Origin: Protonemura montana
Lineage: Eukaryota; Arthropoda; Insecta; Plecoptera; Nemouridae
Assembly: GCA_947568835.1 (NCBI GenBank)
Contig: OX387606.1
Location: forward strand, 2,976,001 to 3,040,000
Direction of reading: 5' to 3'
DNA: 64,000 nt
This document shows positions 38,501 through 48,760 of the stretch, piece by piece. The notes beneath the pieces are model-generated. The model was not told where the DNA came from, ran no database searches, and saw only the letters and a program-made list of their open reading frames with translations. Each line of letters starts with the position of its first letter. The stretch's first letter is position 1. A program made the translations under genes and the position numbers.

Positions 38501-41500
38501 AGTGGCTGTCAACAGACAGATGTACCCTAGAGACAATTACGAAACCTACAGATGAGTTTGTTGACTGTTTTATTGAAAAATGCATTTTATTAAGAAATCA
38601 TGATTTTATTGCACGGCAGCAAGCGGCATTCATGCAGGAGAAGAAAGCCAACCTTAAACCAGGGGAAGTTTTAGTAGTGGGCGACTTCGCTGAGAATTAT
38701 TCTTTTGTGCTCCAGGATGCTGCACAAGGTTACCATTGGAATAACAGCCAATGCACCCTTCACCCATTTGTGTGTTACTTTAAGCCTGAAGATCGAGACA
38801 TACAACATTTAAGTTACGTTGTCATTTCTGACTCGCTAACTCATGACACCGTTACTGTGCACACTTTCCAAAAGCACCTGATAAGACACCTGAAACAAAA
38901 CATTTCGGATGTATCCCATTTAATTTACTTTTCTGATGGAGCGGCAGCCCAATATAAGAATAAGAAGAATTTTTCCAACTTGTGCCATCATGAAGTTGAC
39001 TTCGAACTAACTGCTGAGTGGCATTTTTTTGCCACATCCCACGGTAAAGGACCATGCGATGGAGTTGGTGGGACTGTAAAACGAAATGCAGCACGGGCAA
39101 GTTTACAGAAACCATATGCCGACCAAATAATGACGCCGATAGACTTTTACCGGTGGGCAACAGAAAATGTGTGGACTGTAAATTTTGTGTTTGTAGCCAA
39201 TGAAGAGATTACAGCAAATGGCATCAAACTTAAAGAACGATTCAAAGAATTAAAAACTATCGTAGGCACAAGAAGCTTTCATGCGTTCTACCCAAAATCG
39301 CTAACTTCCTTACATGTGAAACACTTTTCTCTTTCTGAAGAAATCAACATTGTGAAGATTGTTGAGAAAAATGAAGAAGGAGAAGAAGAAGAAGAAGAAG
39401 AAGAGGAGGAAGCAACAGCAGCAGAAATACCCGAGTTTGAGTTCAAAGACGTGGGCAGTTTCATCACTGTAGCATACAACGAAGACTGGTGGCTAGCGTG
39501 TGTTCTTGAAAAATCATCACAGTCTCTTGAACTTCAAGTCAACTTTCTACACCCTCATGGACCAGCTCCATCATATTTTTATCCCAGTGTACAAGACAAA
39601 CTAATTGTAGCTTTTGCTGATGTTTTAACACTGGCCGACCCCAACACGGCAACTGGTCGAACATACTTTTTGTCGGCTACAGACACCAACAGGGCAACAG
39701 CAGGGCTTATAAAATATGTACCTCAATAAGGTAAACTACATCTCTCTTAAGATATGCAAATTTGTACTTCATAGTAGCTATGATTGTAAGTAATGATCAT
39801 TTTCTTGAATGTTGTCTTAAATTCAGTTCATATTAATTTATATTATGAGGGTCATTCCATGTGTAATCACTCACCTCAAACTTTGACCGACCCAGATTTT
39901 GATGAAAATTGGTATACTTGTTAAGTTTGTTGACTTAGGGGCTATTTTTTAATTTTTTTTTTTTTGGTCCAACCGTTCGGATATTACAAGGGGGGGAAGT
40001 TGGGGTCATTTTGCCCCCCGCGCGTGTAGTGACCACCCTTTCTACGCAATATCTAGGGTTCTATGGGAGCTACAGAGCTGGGAAAAAAATCATCTGAAAG
40101 GTAATTTCATACCCTACCTGAATATGGAAACAAAAATGACGATATGTTAATACGAATTTAATTGTGATTTTACACATCTGCATTTTCCAAAATGACCATA
40201 TCGCTGATGAGTCATTTTTGATTTGCCTGATTTTTTTTCTATATGTACAGAACATACATATGATCATGTGTTCCAAAAATCAAGATGGGTGTTCTACTAC
40301 TTTCCAAGAAAAAAAAATGTTTTCTGCAAATTCATTCATAATATAAATTAATATGAACTGAATTTAAGACAACATTCAAGAAAATGATCATTACTTACAA
40401 TCATAGCTACTATGAAGTACAAATTTGCATATCTTAAGAGAGATGTAGTTTACCTTATTGAGGTACATATTTTATAAGCCCTGCTGTTGCCCTGTTGGTG
40501 TCTGTAGCCGACAAAAAGTATGTTCGACCAGTTGCCGTGTTGGGGTCGGCCAGTGTTAAAACATCAGCAAAAGCTACAATTAGTTTGTCTTGTACACTGG
40601 GATAAAAATATGATGGAGCTGGTCCATGAGGGTGTAGAAAGTTGACTTGAAGTTCAAGAGACTGTGATGATTTTTCAAGAACACACGCTAGCCACCAGTC
40701 TTCGTTGTATGCTACAGTGATGAAACTGCCCACGTCTTTGAACTCAAACTCGGGTATTTCTGCTGCTGTTGCTTCCTCCTCTTCTTCTTCTTCTTCTTCT
40801 TCTCCTTCTTCATTTTTCTCAACAATCTTCACAATGTTGATTTCTTCAGAAAGAGAAAAGTGTTTCACATGTAAGGAAGTTAGCGATTTTGGGTAGAACG
40901 CATGAAAGCTTCTTGTGCCTACGATAGTTTTTAATTCTTTGAATCGTTCTTTAAGTTTGATGCCATTTGCTGTAATCTCTTCATTGGCTACAAACACAAA
41001 ATTTACAGTCCACACATTTTCTGTTGCCCACCGGTAAAAGTCTATCGGCGTCATTATTTGGTCGGCATATGGTTTCTGTAAACTTGCCCGTGCTGCATTT
41101 CGTTTTACAGTCCCACCAACTCCATCGCATGGTCCTTTACCGTGGGATGTGGCAAAAAAATGCCACTCAGCAGTTAGTTCGAAGTCAACTTCATGATGGC
41201 ACAAGTTGGAAAAATTCTTCTTATTCTTATATTGGGCTGCCGCTCCATCAGAAAAGTAAATTAAATGGGATACATCCGAAATGTTTTGTTTCAGGTGTCT
41301 TATCAGGTGCTTTTGGAAAGTGTGCACAGTAACGGTGTCATGAGTTAGCGAGTCAGAAATGACAACGTAACTTAAATGTTGTATGTCTCGATCTTCAGGC
41401 TTAAAGTAACACACAAATGGGTGAAGGGTGCATTGGCTGTTATTCCAATGGTAACCTTGTGCAGCATCCTGGAGCACAAAAGAATAATTCTCAGCGAAGT

Positions 41501-44500
41501 CGCCCACTACTAAAACTTCCCCTGGTTTAAGGTTGGCTTTCTTCTCCTGCATGAATGCCGCTTGCTGCCGTGCAATAAAATCATGATTTCTTAATAAAAT
41601 GCATTTTTCAATAAAACAGTCAACAAACTCATCTGTAGGTTTCGTAATTGTCTCTAGGGTACATCTGTCTGTTGACAGCCACTGTTTATAAGTCACAGAG
41701 TCTATGAAATTTTCACTGAATGAGATTTCTAGCCATTCACGAAGTTCATCGGTTCCCGGACAATTGCCACACTTTCCTACAAAGCAGTTGAGAAGCGGGG
41801 GGTTGCACATGAGGCTGGCAAGGCAGTGTTGGTATGATTTGATGGTACCGTCTGAAAGCAAAGGCAGCTTTGCTCCCAAAGCCATCAACTTAACGTTTTG
41901 GTGTATCGTACAGACACAGACAGAATGTGTCCCAGCTGCTCCTGCCAGAACACAATGTTTGGGTCTGAGCTCTGCAAACTTCGAGAATCCAACCTTGATG
42001 TCAGGATATTTATCTTTGAAGCTGCGATACACTTCACTTAAGTTGCTTAACACTAGTCTCTTCTGGCGGTGAACTCGATTGTCACCCACTTTAACCGAGA
42101 CAAAATCTTTTTTACCCGGCATGACACGGCTTACATCATCATTTTCATAAAACTCTTCAATCAGTTGAATGCAATCAGGGGAAAGAGTTTTTCCTGCTTT
42201 TTGATTTGCAGATGGCAGTATCCCTTGGGCCTTTACTAGTTGTTTGGTTTTACGTACCAAATGGTTAGATGCATTGAACTCTTGCATTATTCTCTTAATG
42301 CTCCAACTTTTTGGAAGCACAGATAAAATTGTTATTTTCTCGCTTCTGGTACTCGTCTTAAACTTTTCTTTCAGTTGTGCTATTATCTCTGACCCATCAC
42401 GGATGCTGTCCTTGCACTCCTCTGAAGATGTCAAATCTTCTTTGCTGATTTCTTCATTACTGGGAGATACTAGTTCCAATCTCTTCTTTACACCTTGTGT
42501 TATTTCGCTGAACTTTCTTTTCGAATAAAACATAGATTTACCCTTTAGTTTGGTGGTATTAATAGGTGACACACCAAATGCAGCTAAAGACTGATTCACG
42601 GCATCTGCTTCACAGGGTATGTCCACGAAAGGTAGGTCAAGTTCAGTGGATTTAGTTGGCGTTAGAACAGAAACGGTTGTTAGTTCCTTCAGCCTGAGCG
42701 AGAGCAGCTTACGGCAAGTTGAGCATAATTTCTTTCCAGGGATGAGGTCGGCAATCTCCAAGTATTTCGTCCTGGATGCTGCATTAATTTCTCTTAACCC
42801 ATTAACTTTCACTATTCCACAGTGAGCCTGAAACGGATCGCAGCATAACTTGTGGTGACAGCTATACAGACGAAGGAATTTCTTTTCATGTAAATGACAC
42901 ACGGTCTTCACATTATCACACTTAGTACGCAGAGCTAATGATAACTGCTGGTCACTATTGAAACTTTCAATGCTTTTAATCGCTAGATCTTCGATGGGTC
43001 CACATTCTTCTTCAAAGAACAGTCCAATTGAGCACATTATGAATCTCTAAATAAAAGGTGCTTGAGAGCAAATTAGCTTCTATCCTCATCAACATGAGGC
43101 CAGAGACTGATTGCTTTAGTCCAGACAAGAAATTACCAAACTTTTTACTTGTAACCTGTTACAACTTGATCCATGATTCAGGAGCATGACAAACAATCTA
43201 TAGTTGTATTCTAGGGAATACCATTTTAAGATTCTTGTAGATGCAAGTCCAGACAAGAAATGAACAAACTTTTGACTTCTATGAACTGTTTCAACTTGAT
43301 CCATGATTTACAGGAATATGGCAAACAATCGATTTGTATTGTAGAGAATAACATTTCAAGAACATGCAACTGTGCAAACAAAAATCAACTTTAATATAAA
43401 ATATATGCCAGTGCTCTGATCACAATAATTGTGATCAAAATGCTGTTCTACTGGCAAAAAGGCACTTTTTTATAGAAAAAATTTTTTTTCTTGGAAAGTG
43501 GTAAAACACCCATCTTGATTTTTGGAACACATGATCATATGTATGTTCTGTATATATAGAAAAAAAATCAGGCAAATCAAAAATGACTCATCAGCGATAT
43601 GGTCATTTTGGAAAATGCAGATGTGTAAAATCACAATTAAATTCGTATTAACATATCGTCATTTTTGTTTCCATATTCAGGTAGGGTATGAAATTACCTT
43701 TCAGATGATTTTTTTCCCAGCTCTGTAGCTCCCATAGAACCCTAGATATTGCGTAGAAAGGGTGGTCACTACACGCCCGGGGGGCAAAATGACCCCAACT
43801 TCCCCCCCTTGTAATATCCGAACGGTTGGACCAAAAAAAAAAAAAAAAAAAAATAGCCCCTAAGTCAACAAACTTAACAAGTATACCAATTTTCATCAAA
43901 ATCTGGGTCGGTCAAAGTGAAATTTAATTAAAAGTGAGTGATTACACATGGAATGACCCATGAATGAATTTGCAGAAAACATTTTTTTTTCTTGGAAAGT
44001 AGTAGAACACCCATCTTGATTTTTGGAACACATGATCATATGTATGTTCTGTACATATAGAAAAAAAATCAGGCAAATCAAAAATGACTCATCAGCGATA
44101 TGGTCATTTTGGAAAATGCAGATGTGTAAAATCACAATTAAATTCGTATTAACATATCGTCATTTTTGTTTCCATATTCAGGTAGGGTATGAAATTACCT
44201 TTCAGATGATTTTTTTCCCAGCTCTGTAGCTCCCATAGAACCCTAGATATTGCGTAGAAAGGGTGGTCACTACACGCGCGGGGGGCAAAATGACCCCAAC
44301 TTCCCCCCCTTGTAATATCCGAACGGTTGGACCAAAAAAAAAAAAATTAAAAAATAGCCCCTAAGTCAACAAACTTAACAAGTATACCAATTTTCATCAA
44401 AATCTGGGTCGGTCAAAGTTTGAGGTGAGTGATTACACATGGAATGACCCAAAGCCAAGTTTTGATTTATGTTTGGTGCTGATGCTTACCTGCAGCACTT

Positions 44501-46239
44501 TCTTGACCTCAGCTACAAGAAAGTCTTCTGCTTCCTTGCCGATGGCTTCCCGACCCAGCATCCGAACCTTGGCTGAGATAAATGCGATGCATCGTCCACG
44601 AACTCCGTCGTCGCCAGTTCGAACTTGCGTGAAGAGCCCAGAGAGGGCGCCGCGGGGGTCGCTTCGAAGCAACGCTACCAGGGACAGGTGTACCACACCA
44701 AGTTCACCGGGGCTGTCAGCCTAAAGCAATGCAACGTTGGTCAGGATCTTGCAAGGAGACATTGTTTTAAATCACAAACTCATCACCTTTTTGTTCTATT
44801 GCCGAATGTTGTACGTTATTTTGTACATCATATGACTCATGAATAACCGATTAACGGAATAAACTGAATAAAATACTCTACTGAATACTGAACAAAAATA
44901 ATATTAATATTATTAGTACCTCGACTTAACGTGGAAGTAAAATAAACATTATATTTTGAGCTCTCATTACTCCTAAATCTAGGAAATTGTTTTAGACAAA
45001 TTGGTATTCAATTTAGTAAAATAAGCAAATTGCAAAATTGGGATCTTTTATTATATTTCACATTTTTTATTTATATTCCTTGTAAAATGCAACAAGGCAA
45101 CGAAAGAGTATCTCCCCACGTTTGTGTTCTAGTCTTTTCTTTCTGTTTTGTATTTACTCAGGGCTCTGGCAGAAGAATTGTTTGTGTACTATTTTAGCAT
45201 ATCTCTGTATGCCTCCTCCCCTGTGACTAAGTGGAACATTTCGACAAGTCTAGCAAGATTCCTGCGTTTTTTCAAGGTGTCCCACTTCAGCTCCTCTATC
45301 ATATCAGTGGGGCTTTGCTCCCTTTTAAACTTGTTTAGCTTTTTCCTGTCTGCTTGTCTTTGCACTTTTCCCACTAGGTCTATTAAGAATTTATAGTGAG
45401 GATCCCAGCTAGCACTGGCATACACTTAAATCAGCCTGCTGAAGAAAAGAAGGCTGCAAAAAAAAGCCCATTGTTCACAAGTTTAATTCTTTAACTATAA
45501 CATACTCGATTTCTAGAATAATAATTTGAACGGTGCGGCCAGGAAACGTGTCGAAAAAATCGGTCTGAAATCGGTAGGGATCTTTCCTCACAATAAATTG
45601 TGCAGGTACCCACCATAAGCAACTGAGAAAGAATGTCAGCAATCTTGTGCGTGTTCTCCTTGCTGTCTCGGCACAGTGAAGGTAAGTCCTTGATTGCTTG
45701 CTTTCTTATGGCAACATCTTCATCCTCACAAAGATCCAACTGTGCATCCATAGCCTGCTCACTCAGCGTCGGAAAATGCTTAAAGAATCGCGCTATGAAC
45801 TGCGACGCCAGGCGCTTCTCTTTGGACGAACCTTTCACCGCTGACAATATCTCCAGATACTCCACTTCATGCTACAAATTAAAAAAAAAACATTGTTCTT
45901 TATTGCAAGATCGCTCATATATGCTAGGCTTTGCTGGTGAAACGAATTGTGGGGAGATGTAATAAGGTAAGCTAGCTATGAGTGATTTTGATGAGTGTTG
46001 ATAGGCTTCAATAGGTCTGGTATCTGTTGCGTGAATTATGTTCTAAGCTTGATGAAATTGGGGGAAAATGTGGCATGATTTATCTTCAAGAGCAAAAATA
46101 CAGAAAATATGTACGGGCGTGTTAGGTTACAATAAATCGCGTGTCTCACCTCTGATATCTTATCTTTCGCATCGGCCAACGCTTCAAAGTTCTTATACAG
46201 CTTTTCAATGTTTTGCGTTTCTATATCCTGACTAGTCAT
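29567..46239 (-). CDS. API5: Apoptosis inhibitor 5 (AAC-11/FIF family), nine exons
   Basis: Exons 5'->3': 46150-46239, 45614-45871, 44490-44720, 34164-34367, 32979-33161, 32161-32343, 31527-31736, 30496-30673 and 29567-29658. The sum is exactly 543 codons with the stop, so 542 residues against about 524 in human. The first seven introns are phase 0 and the last splits an Asp codon. Api5 is a nuclear helical-repeat (HEAT/ARM-like) survival factor. Matches include IEKLYKNFEALADAKDKISE at the start, QFIARFFKHFP, LCEDEDVAIRKQAIKDLP, YSQIECLLYGYHRL, LQFLARGVQAYIKELRLALQ and NALIKDLFHTPP. A basic linker and Arg/Gly-rich tail (GRGRGNRGWGRGF) follow, as in animal orthologues. Intron 3 spans about 10.1 kb, of which 8.2 kb is a nested transposon pair. 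The gene is head-to-head with GLYR1 and tail-to-tail with MED7. Confidence 0.95.
30027..30460. repeat. MITE-like element with ~140-bp terminal inverted repeats
   Basis: Arms at about 30027-30167 and 30310-30460 are imperfect reverse complements. They share AACGTCAATGTTACAGTCTC and AAGTGGAGCCACTGTCGTAT with their complements, around a unique centre of about 140 bp. There is no coding capacity. It lies wholly in the last Api5 intron, about 35 bp from the exon at 30496. The target-site duplication is unclear. Confidence 0.65.
32371..32515 (+). repeat. Single-arm copy of the foldback repeat
   Basis: This repeats the left arm of the 15.5-kb foldback element (GTTTTTAGACTCATGTCTAC through CCCGACGTTTCGTAACATG to CTTCTTCAAGGGTAAG). 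No inverted partner follows. It starts about 28 bases upstream of the Api5 exon 32161-32343 on that gene's strand, next to its acceptor. Confidence 0.65.
33840..33975 (+). repeat. Dispersed repeat, unassigned family (copy 1)
   Basis: This segment is related to 54355-54505. Shared blocks include GACTGACTCTCCTCAG, GCAGCCCTTCC, GATCGTCTACCTACCTA and ACCGGTGATA. Both copies are in plus orientation and non-coding. Copy 1 lies in the Api5 intron between 33161 and 34164. Confidence 0.55.
34500..35020 (-). repeat. 5S rRNA-derived SINE with two tandem 91-bp units
   Basis: Reverse-oriented copy in Api5 intron 3. On the minus strand it opens with the 5S-like head (GGAAACACCGG..., GATCACCGAAGTTAAGCAAC, GTATTGGATGGGTGACC). 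The 91-bp segment carrying GGTCATGTGTATGATGG and the CCTCCAACCTCTCTCCCG box is present twice (about 34789-34880 and 34880-34971). The body and tail run down to about 34500. Confidence 0.75.
36815..37070 (+). repeat. Subterminal direct repeat of the transposon (two units)
   Basis: Two diverged units of about 130 bp lie in tandem just upstream of the transposase start. Each contains GATTGTTTG, ATCATGGATCAAGTTG and TTTCTTGTCTGGACT. The inner copy carries the same pair at 43114-43369. Subterminal repeats of this kind may bind transposase, which is inference. Confidence 0.6.
37147..39729 (+). CDS. Sola2-like transposase, 860 residues, outer copy
   Basis: A single uninterrupted frame. Residues about 40-120 are Cys/His-rich (CHLHEKKF, YSCHHKLCC, CSTCRKLLS), suggesting zinc binding. 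A helical middle follows. The likely catalytic core has acidic residues in conserved settings: D513 in GDFAENYSF, D597 in YFSDGAAAQYKNKKNF, then E624 and D638 in EWHFFATSHGKGPCDGVGG. Which acidic residue completes the triad I cannot tell. A Glu run (residues ~741-758) separates the core from a C-terminal region with WWLACVLE and FLHPHGPAPSYF. That region resembles a small Tudor/SH3-like barrel, which is inference. The enzyme would cut and reinsert the element in the nucleus. The frame is intact and identical to the inner copy, implying recent activity. Confidence 0.85.
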   Translation: MCSIGLFFEEECGPIEDLAIKSIESFNSDQQLSLALRTKCDNVKTVCHLHEKKFLRLYSCHHKLCCDPFQAHCGIVKVNGLREINAASRTKYLEIADLIPGKKLCSTCRKLLSLRLKELTTVSVLTPTKSTELDLPFVDIPCEADAVNQSLAAFGVSPINTTKLKGKSMFYSKRKFSEITQGVKKRLELVSPSNEEISKEDLTSSEECKDSIRDGSEIIAQLKEKFKTSTRSEKITILSVLPKSWSIKRIMQEFNASNHLVRKTKQLVKAQGILPSANQKAGKTLSPDCIQLIEEFYENDDVSRVMPGKKDFVSVKVGDNRVHRQKRLVLSNLSEVYRSFKDKYPDIKVGFSKFAELRPKHCVLAGAAGTHSVCVCTIHQNVKLMALGAKLPLLSDGTIKSYQHCLASLMCNPPLLNCFVGKCGNCPGTDELREWLEISFSENFIDSVTYKQWLSTDRCTLETITKPTDEFVDCFIEKCILLRNHDFIARQQAAFMQEKKANLKPGEVLVVGDFAENYSFVLQDAAQGYHWNNSQCTLHPFVCYFKPEDRDIQHLSYVVISDSLTHDTVTVHTFQKHLIRHLKQNISDVSHLIYFSDGAAAQYKNKKNFSNLCHHEVDFELTAEWHFFATSHGKGPCDGVGGTVKRNAARASLQKPYADQIMTPIDFYRWATENVWTVNFVFVANEEITANGIKLKERFKELKTIVGTRSFHAFYPKSLTSLHVKHFSLSEEINIVKIVEKNEEGEEEEEEEEEEATAAEIPEFEFKDVGSFITVAYNEDWWLACVLEKSSQSLELQVNFLHPHGPAPSYFYPSVQDKLIVAFADVLTLADPNTATGRTYFLSATDTNRATAGLIKYVPQ
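39849..43959 (-). mobile_element. Sola2-like DNA transposon, inner complete copy
   Basis: A complete 4,111-bp element in minus orientation. It starts GGGTCATTCC (39849) and ends GGAATGACCC (43959), flanked by ATGA at 39845-39848 and 43960-43963. It has inserted into the outer copy at base 3,624 of 4,111, at the inner edge of the 3' inverted repeat. Position by position it looks identical to the outer copy, including a 21-base T run in the 5' repeat. The 5' and 3' repeats within one element differ slightly: CTTTTAATTAAATTTCACTT against CCTCAAACTT just inside the ends. Confidence 0.85.
40455..43037 (-). CDS. Sola2-like transposase, 860 residues, inner copy
   Basis: The same 860-residue protein as at 37147-39729, with no amino-acid difference seen. 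Start and stop lie at the same offsets from the element ends: the start is 922 bases in from the 5' terminus in both copies. It carries the same Cys/His-rich N terminus, DFAENYS, SDGAAAQYK and SHGKGPCDG motifs, Glu run and C-terminal WW/HPHGPAP region. Being intact and apparently unmutated, it could be an active source copy. Confidence 0.85.
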   Translation of the reverse strand: MCSIGLFFEEECGPIEDLAIKSIESFNSDQQLSLALRTKCDNVKTVCHLHEKKFLRLYSCHHKLCCDPFQAHCGIVKVNGLREINAASRTKYLEIADLIPGKKLCSTCRKLLSLRLKELTTVSVLTPTKSTELDLPFVDIPCEADAVNQSLAAFGVSPINTTKLKGKSMFYSKRKFSEITQGVKKRLELVSPSNEEISKEDLTSSEECKDSIRDGSEIIAQLKEKFKTSTRSEKITILSVLPKSWSIKRIMQEFNASNHLVRKTKQLVKAQGILPSANQKAGKTLSPDCIQLIEEFYENDDVSRVMPGKKDFVSVKVGDNRVHRQKRLVLSNLSEVYRSFKDKYPDIKVGFSKFAELRPKHCVLAGAAGTHSVCVCTIHQNVKLMALGAKLPLLSDGTIKSYQHCLASLMCNPPLLNCFVGKCGNCPGTDELREWLEISFSENFIDSVTYKQWLSTDRCTLETITKPTDEFVDCFIEKCILLRNHDFIARQQAAFMQEKKANLKPGEVLVVGDFAENYSFVLQDAAQGYHWNNSQCTLHPFVCYFKPEDRDIQHLSYVVISDSLTHDTVTVHTFQKHLIRHLKQNISDVSHLIYFSDGAAAQYKNKKNFSNLCHHEVDFELTAEWHFFATSHGKGPCDGVGGTVKRNAARASLQKPYADQIMTPIDFYRWATENVWTVNFVFVANEEITANGIKLKERFKELKTIVGTRSFHAFYPKSLTSLHVKHFSLSEEINIVKIVEKNEEGEEEEEEEEEEATAAEIPEFEFKDVGSFITVAYNEDWWLACVLEKSSQSLELQVNFLHPHGPAPSYFYPSVQDKLIVAFADVLTLADPNTATGRTYFLSATDTNRATAGLIKYVPQ

Positions 46240-48444
46240 CTTCGCTTAATGCTTCAAGCTTTGACAAAATTAATAATGACAAAACTATGAAATTCGGCGT
46301 CTACAAAACCCTTCGCTCTGACCGCAGTCTCAACAGCAGATCAGATATGCAGAAAATGGCGGCGTTGGGTGTAGTTAAGTCCTACTTAAATACTCCCAAC
46401 TCTACAACAAAAAAGTAACTAGGATGCAAGATAGGACCTTCAAAGAAAAAACCCTCAACTAAATTTAATATATTTTTGTTAGCAATTAACTATTCAGTGC
46501 AAGGCATGTATTTCCATGTGTTTGTATCTAAGCTCCGTTTCCATCCTTCACTTGCTGGTTTGCTTGCTTGTGAAATTACGAGAAAAACTAAAACCTTGCC
46601 ACTATCTAAATTAATTTAGATGCATTTCTTAGAAATTTCAACTTTTAGTATCGTATAGTTTTAACTGTGACCTGCTAACCAATTGTTGTGGCAATTATAC
46701 CTTTAGAACTTTTGAAGAACTTCAAACCTTTTGTAAATAAGGACTCAAAAAATTCAAAGAATCATAAATGCAATACAAAGACAAAAATTGCACATTGTCA
46801 CAAGAAAACAATCAGTAATGAAGTCCACTGAACCATAAGATGGAAAAAGAAAAGACTACAGGCACTAAGCACGCTAATTATAACTATAGTTTAACTATTT
46901 GCTAGTTCTCCTCAACACTATCAAACACTAAAGCACCGATGCAGCTTCTATTGCAGCAATGTACGCTGGCTTGCACCATAAGAGAGTGGAACTTCCCTGA
47001 ACTCCGTCAGAGGGTTCGACGGGGCACTGGCACATTTGAATCAAAGTTATCTCATAGAGTTGGAGCTAGTCTGCGCGTTGTTTGCAAACATATGAAATTA
47101 TAACCCAGTTTTTCAAGAAATTTAGGTGAGAACTTTTTTGTCCCAAATTGAACTTATTTAGGCTCTATTTTGAAAAATGTTGGGGCTACATAAATCTGCA
47201 GATTCCCATTTTTCGGAGCCCGGTCTTTGTCTCAGGGGGAAGTCAATTGGCTGGAAATGTTTCCTGTAATTGATGTTAAATAGTTCAATTTTTTTTTTTT
47301 TATTATTATCAACACTATAATAATAAAATACCCCGCGCATTGCAAGCGCTTGCAATTTAAATAAGATTTCATCCTAATAGTTCAATGTTAATTTCGATTC
47401 TAAGACACTGTTTTCACGCTAATTGTCAAAACTGGTGTTAAAATGGCACTAGACCGACTGCTTTTTCAGGAGTAAGCAAGATTGATTGGCTGCCTCCGCC
47501 TCCATCTTCGTGAAAACAGACGTATTTTTTTATTTATATTCTGCTCAAGATTATTCTTCCAACCAATTGTCTAGCCATTAGCGTCTACGTTTGACATAGC
47601 TTGACAGTTCTTGTTGGGCATTAAACTCGGTTGATTAGGAAGAACGAAGTCATGGAAAAAGAACAGTAATTGGTTAGTTTGTGGAAACACGAGATGTATT
47701 TTAAAAATTTGCTGAGTTGTAAACATTGATGCTACCAACATCGCAAATCGCACATCGCAAATCTAGTCCATGAGATGTCAGACATGGGTCACGTGTGATA
47801 GGGAGTGATTGGAGAGATTTTAGCGGTCAAATTTTTGCATATTTTGTTGCCCTTGGTAATAGAAACGCAAGCTGGAAAATGGAGATGGGGTCCACCGAAC
47901 GATTAATTTGCTGTAATTTTCGGTTCACGTGAAATCATCTGGGTCAGGAATTGGTTGGGTGATCACCGAACTCTTTGGCGTGGTGGAATAAGTGGTTATT
48001 TTGAGCGTATGTTCACGTACGCGCCGCGTACCCACCTTTTCTTGCAATAGTGTACGTCGATCACTCATTCCGGGAAAAGTTCGGTCTACTCTACATTTAA
48101 ATTCGAGAAACACAAGTTATTGTTACTTGTTGGTGAACATTTTATTTGGAAATCAGCAGAACGTAGGTTCACAGAATCTCATCATTCTGAAAAATAAATG
48201 CCAAATACACATAGCTCGTAATTATGACAACGCAAAGCGATAGCAAGGCTTAGCTTAGCTAAGCTCAGGCAACGCTACCCTTTGTCAGGCAGCGCCGACA
48301 AAGCATAGCGTTAGTATAGAAATTGTTTCAATGTTGTTCGCTTGTTGGCACGCTCCCCCCCCCCCCCCCCCCCCACACACAAGAAAACACACGATCTAGA
48401 ATAGCACCTGAATTCAATTGAAAGCGTACCCACATTTTTCGTTA

Positions 48445-48760
48445 CAAATTAACCTCTGGGTGGATTCCCCGATTCTCGTGATATCAGCAAAGTGAAGCAA
48501 CACTGTGCTGGTCAGGTATGATTGCAGGTGAGAACACTTTCTGTTCCGGAGAGAGGCTGGAGGAACGAAGTTTGGTTTACAAAAACTACGTCCGCCTACA
48601 CCAACTTTTTGACAGCGCATGGATATGTGGAAGTTACCTATTGGAGTTGTGTAGGTACCTTAGGTTGCACCTCAGAGTTTGTACCAACCATTGAAAGGGA
48701 AGTCACGCCGGCGTCAACTTGGTGTTCTCCGATAGGAGAACCTATGTGACGGCACCGGGT
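48445..48760 (+). repeat. 5S rRNA-derived SINE, diverged plus-strand copy
   Basis: The head (GATTCTCGTGATATCAGCAA, GAAGCAACACTGTGCTGGTC) is 5S-like. The body follows with GGAGAGAGGCTGGAGG and TTGGTGTTCTCCGATAGGAG, ending near GGCACCGGGTTTGATTGATA. It abuts the next copy tail-to-tail. Confidence 0.6.

Larger units (their letters stand above)
36225..44450 (+). mobile_element. Sola2-like DNA transposon, outer copy (split by an inner copy)
   Basis: The outer element runs 36225-39848, then 43964-44450, interrupted by the inner element plus a duplicated ATGA. Its own length is 4,111 bp. It begins GGGTCATTCCATGTGTAATC and ends with the complement, inside an AAAG target-site duplication (36221-36224 and 44451-44454). 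Long imperfect terminal inverted repeats (about 470 bp) flank an 860-codon transposase gene on the plus strand. The four-base target duplication, GGG termini and transposase type point to the Sola superfamily, Sola2 by memory. I cannot exclude another superfamily with four-base duplications. It lies in Api5 intron 3, ending about 34 bp from the exon-3 donor. Confidence 0.8.

Noticed and set aside
36225-44450. Assembly artefact as the explanation of the palindrome
   Set aside because: Two different target duplications (AAAG outside, ATGA inside) and exact length recovery fit a real nested insertion. Long-read confirmation is still desirable.
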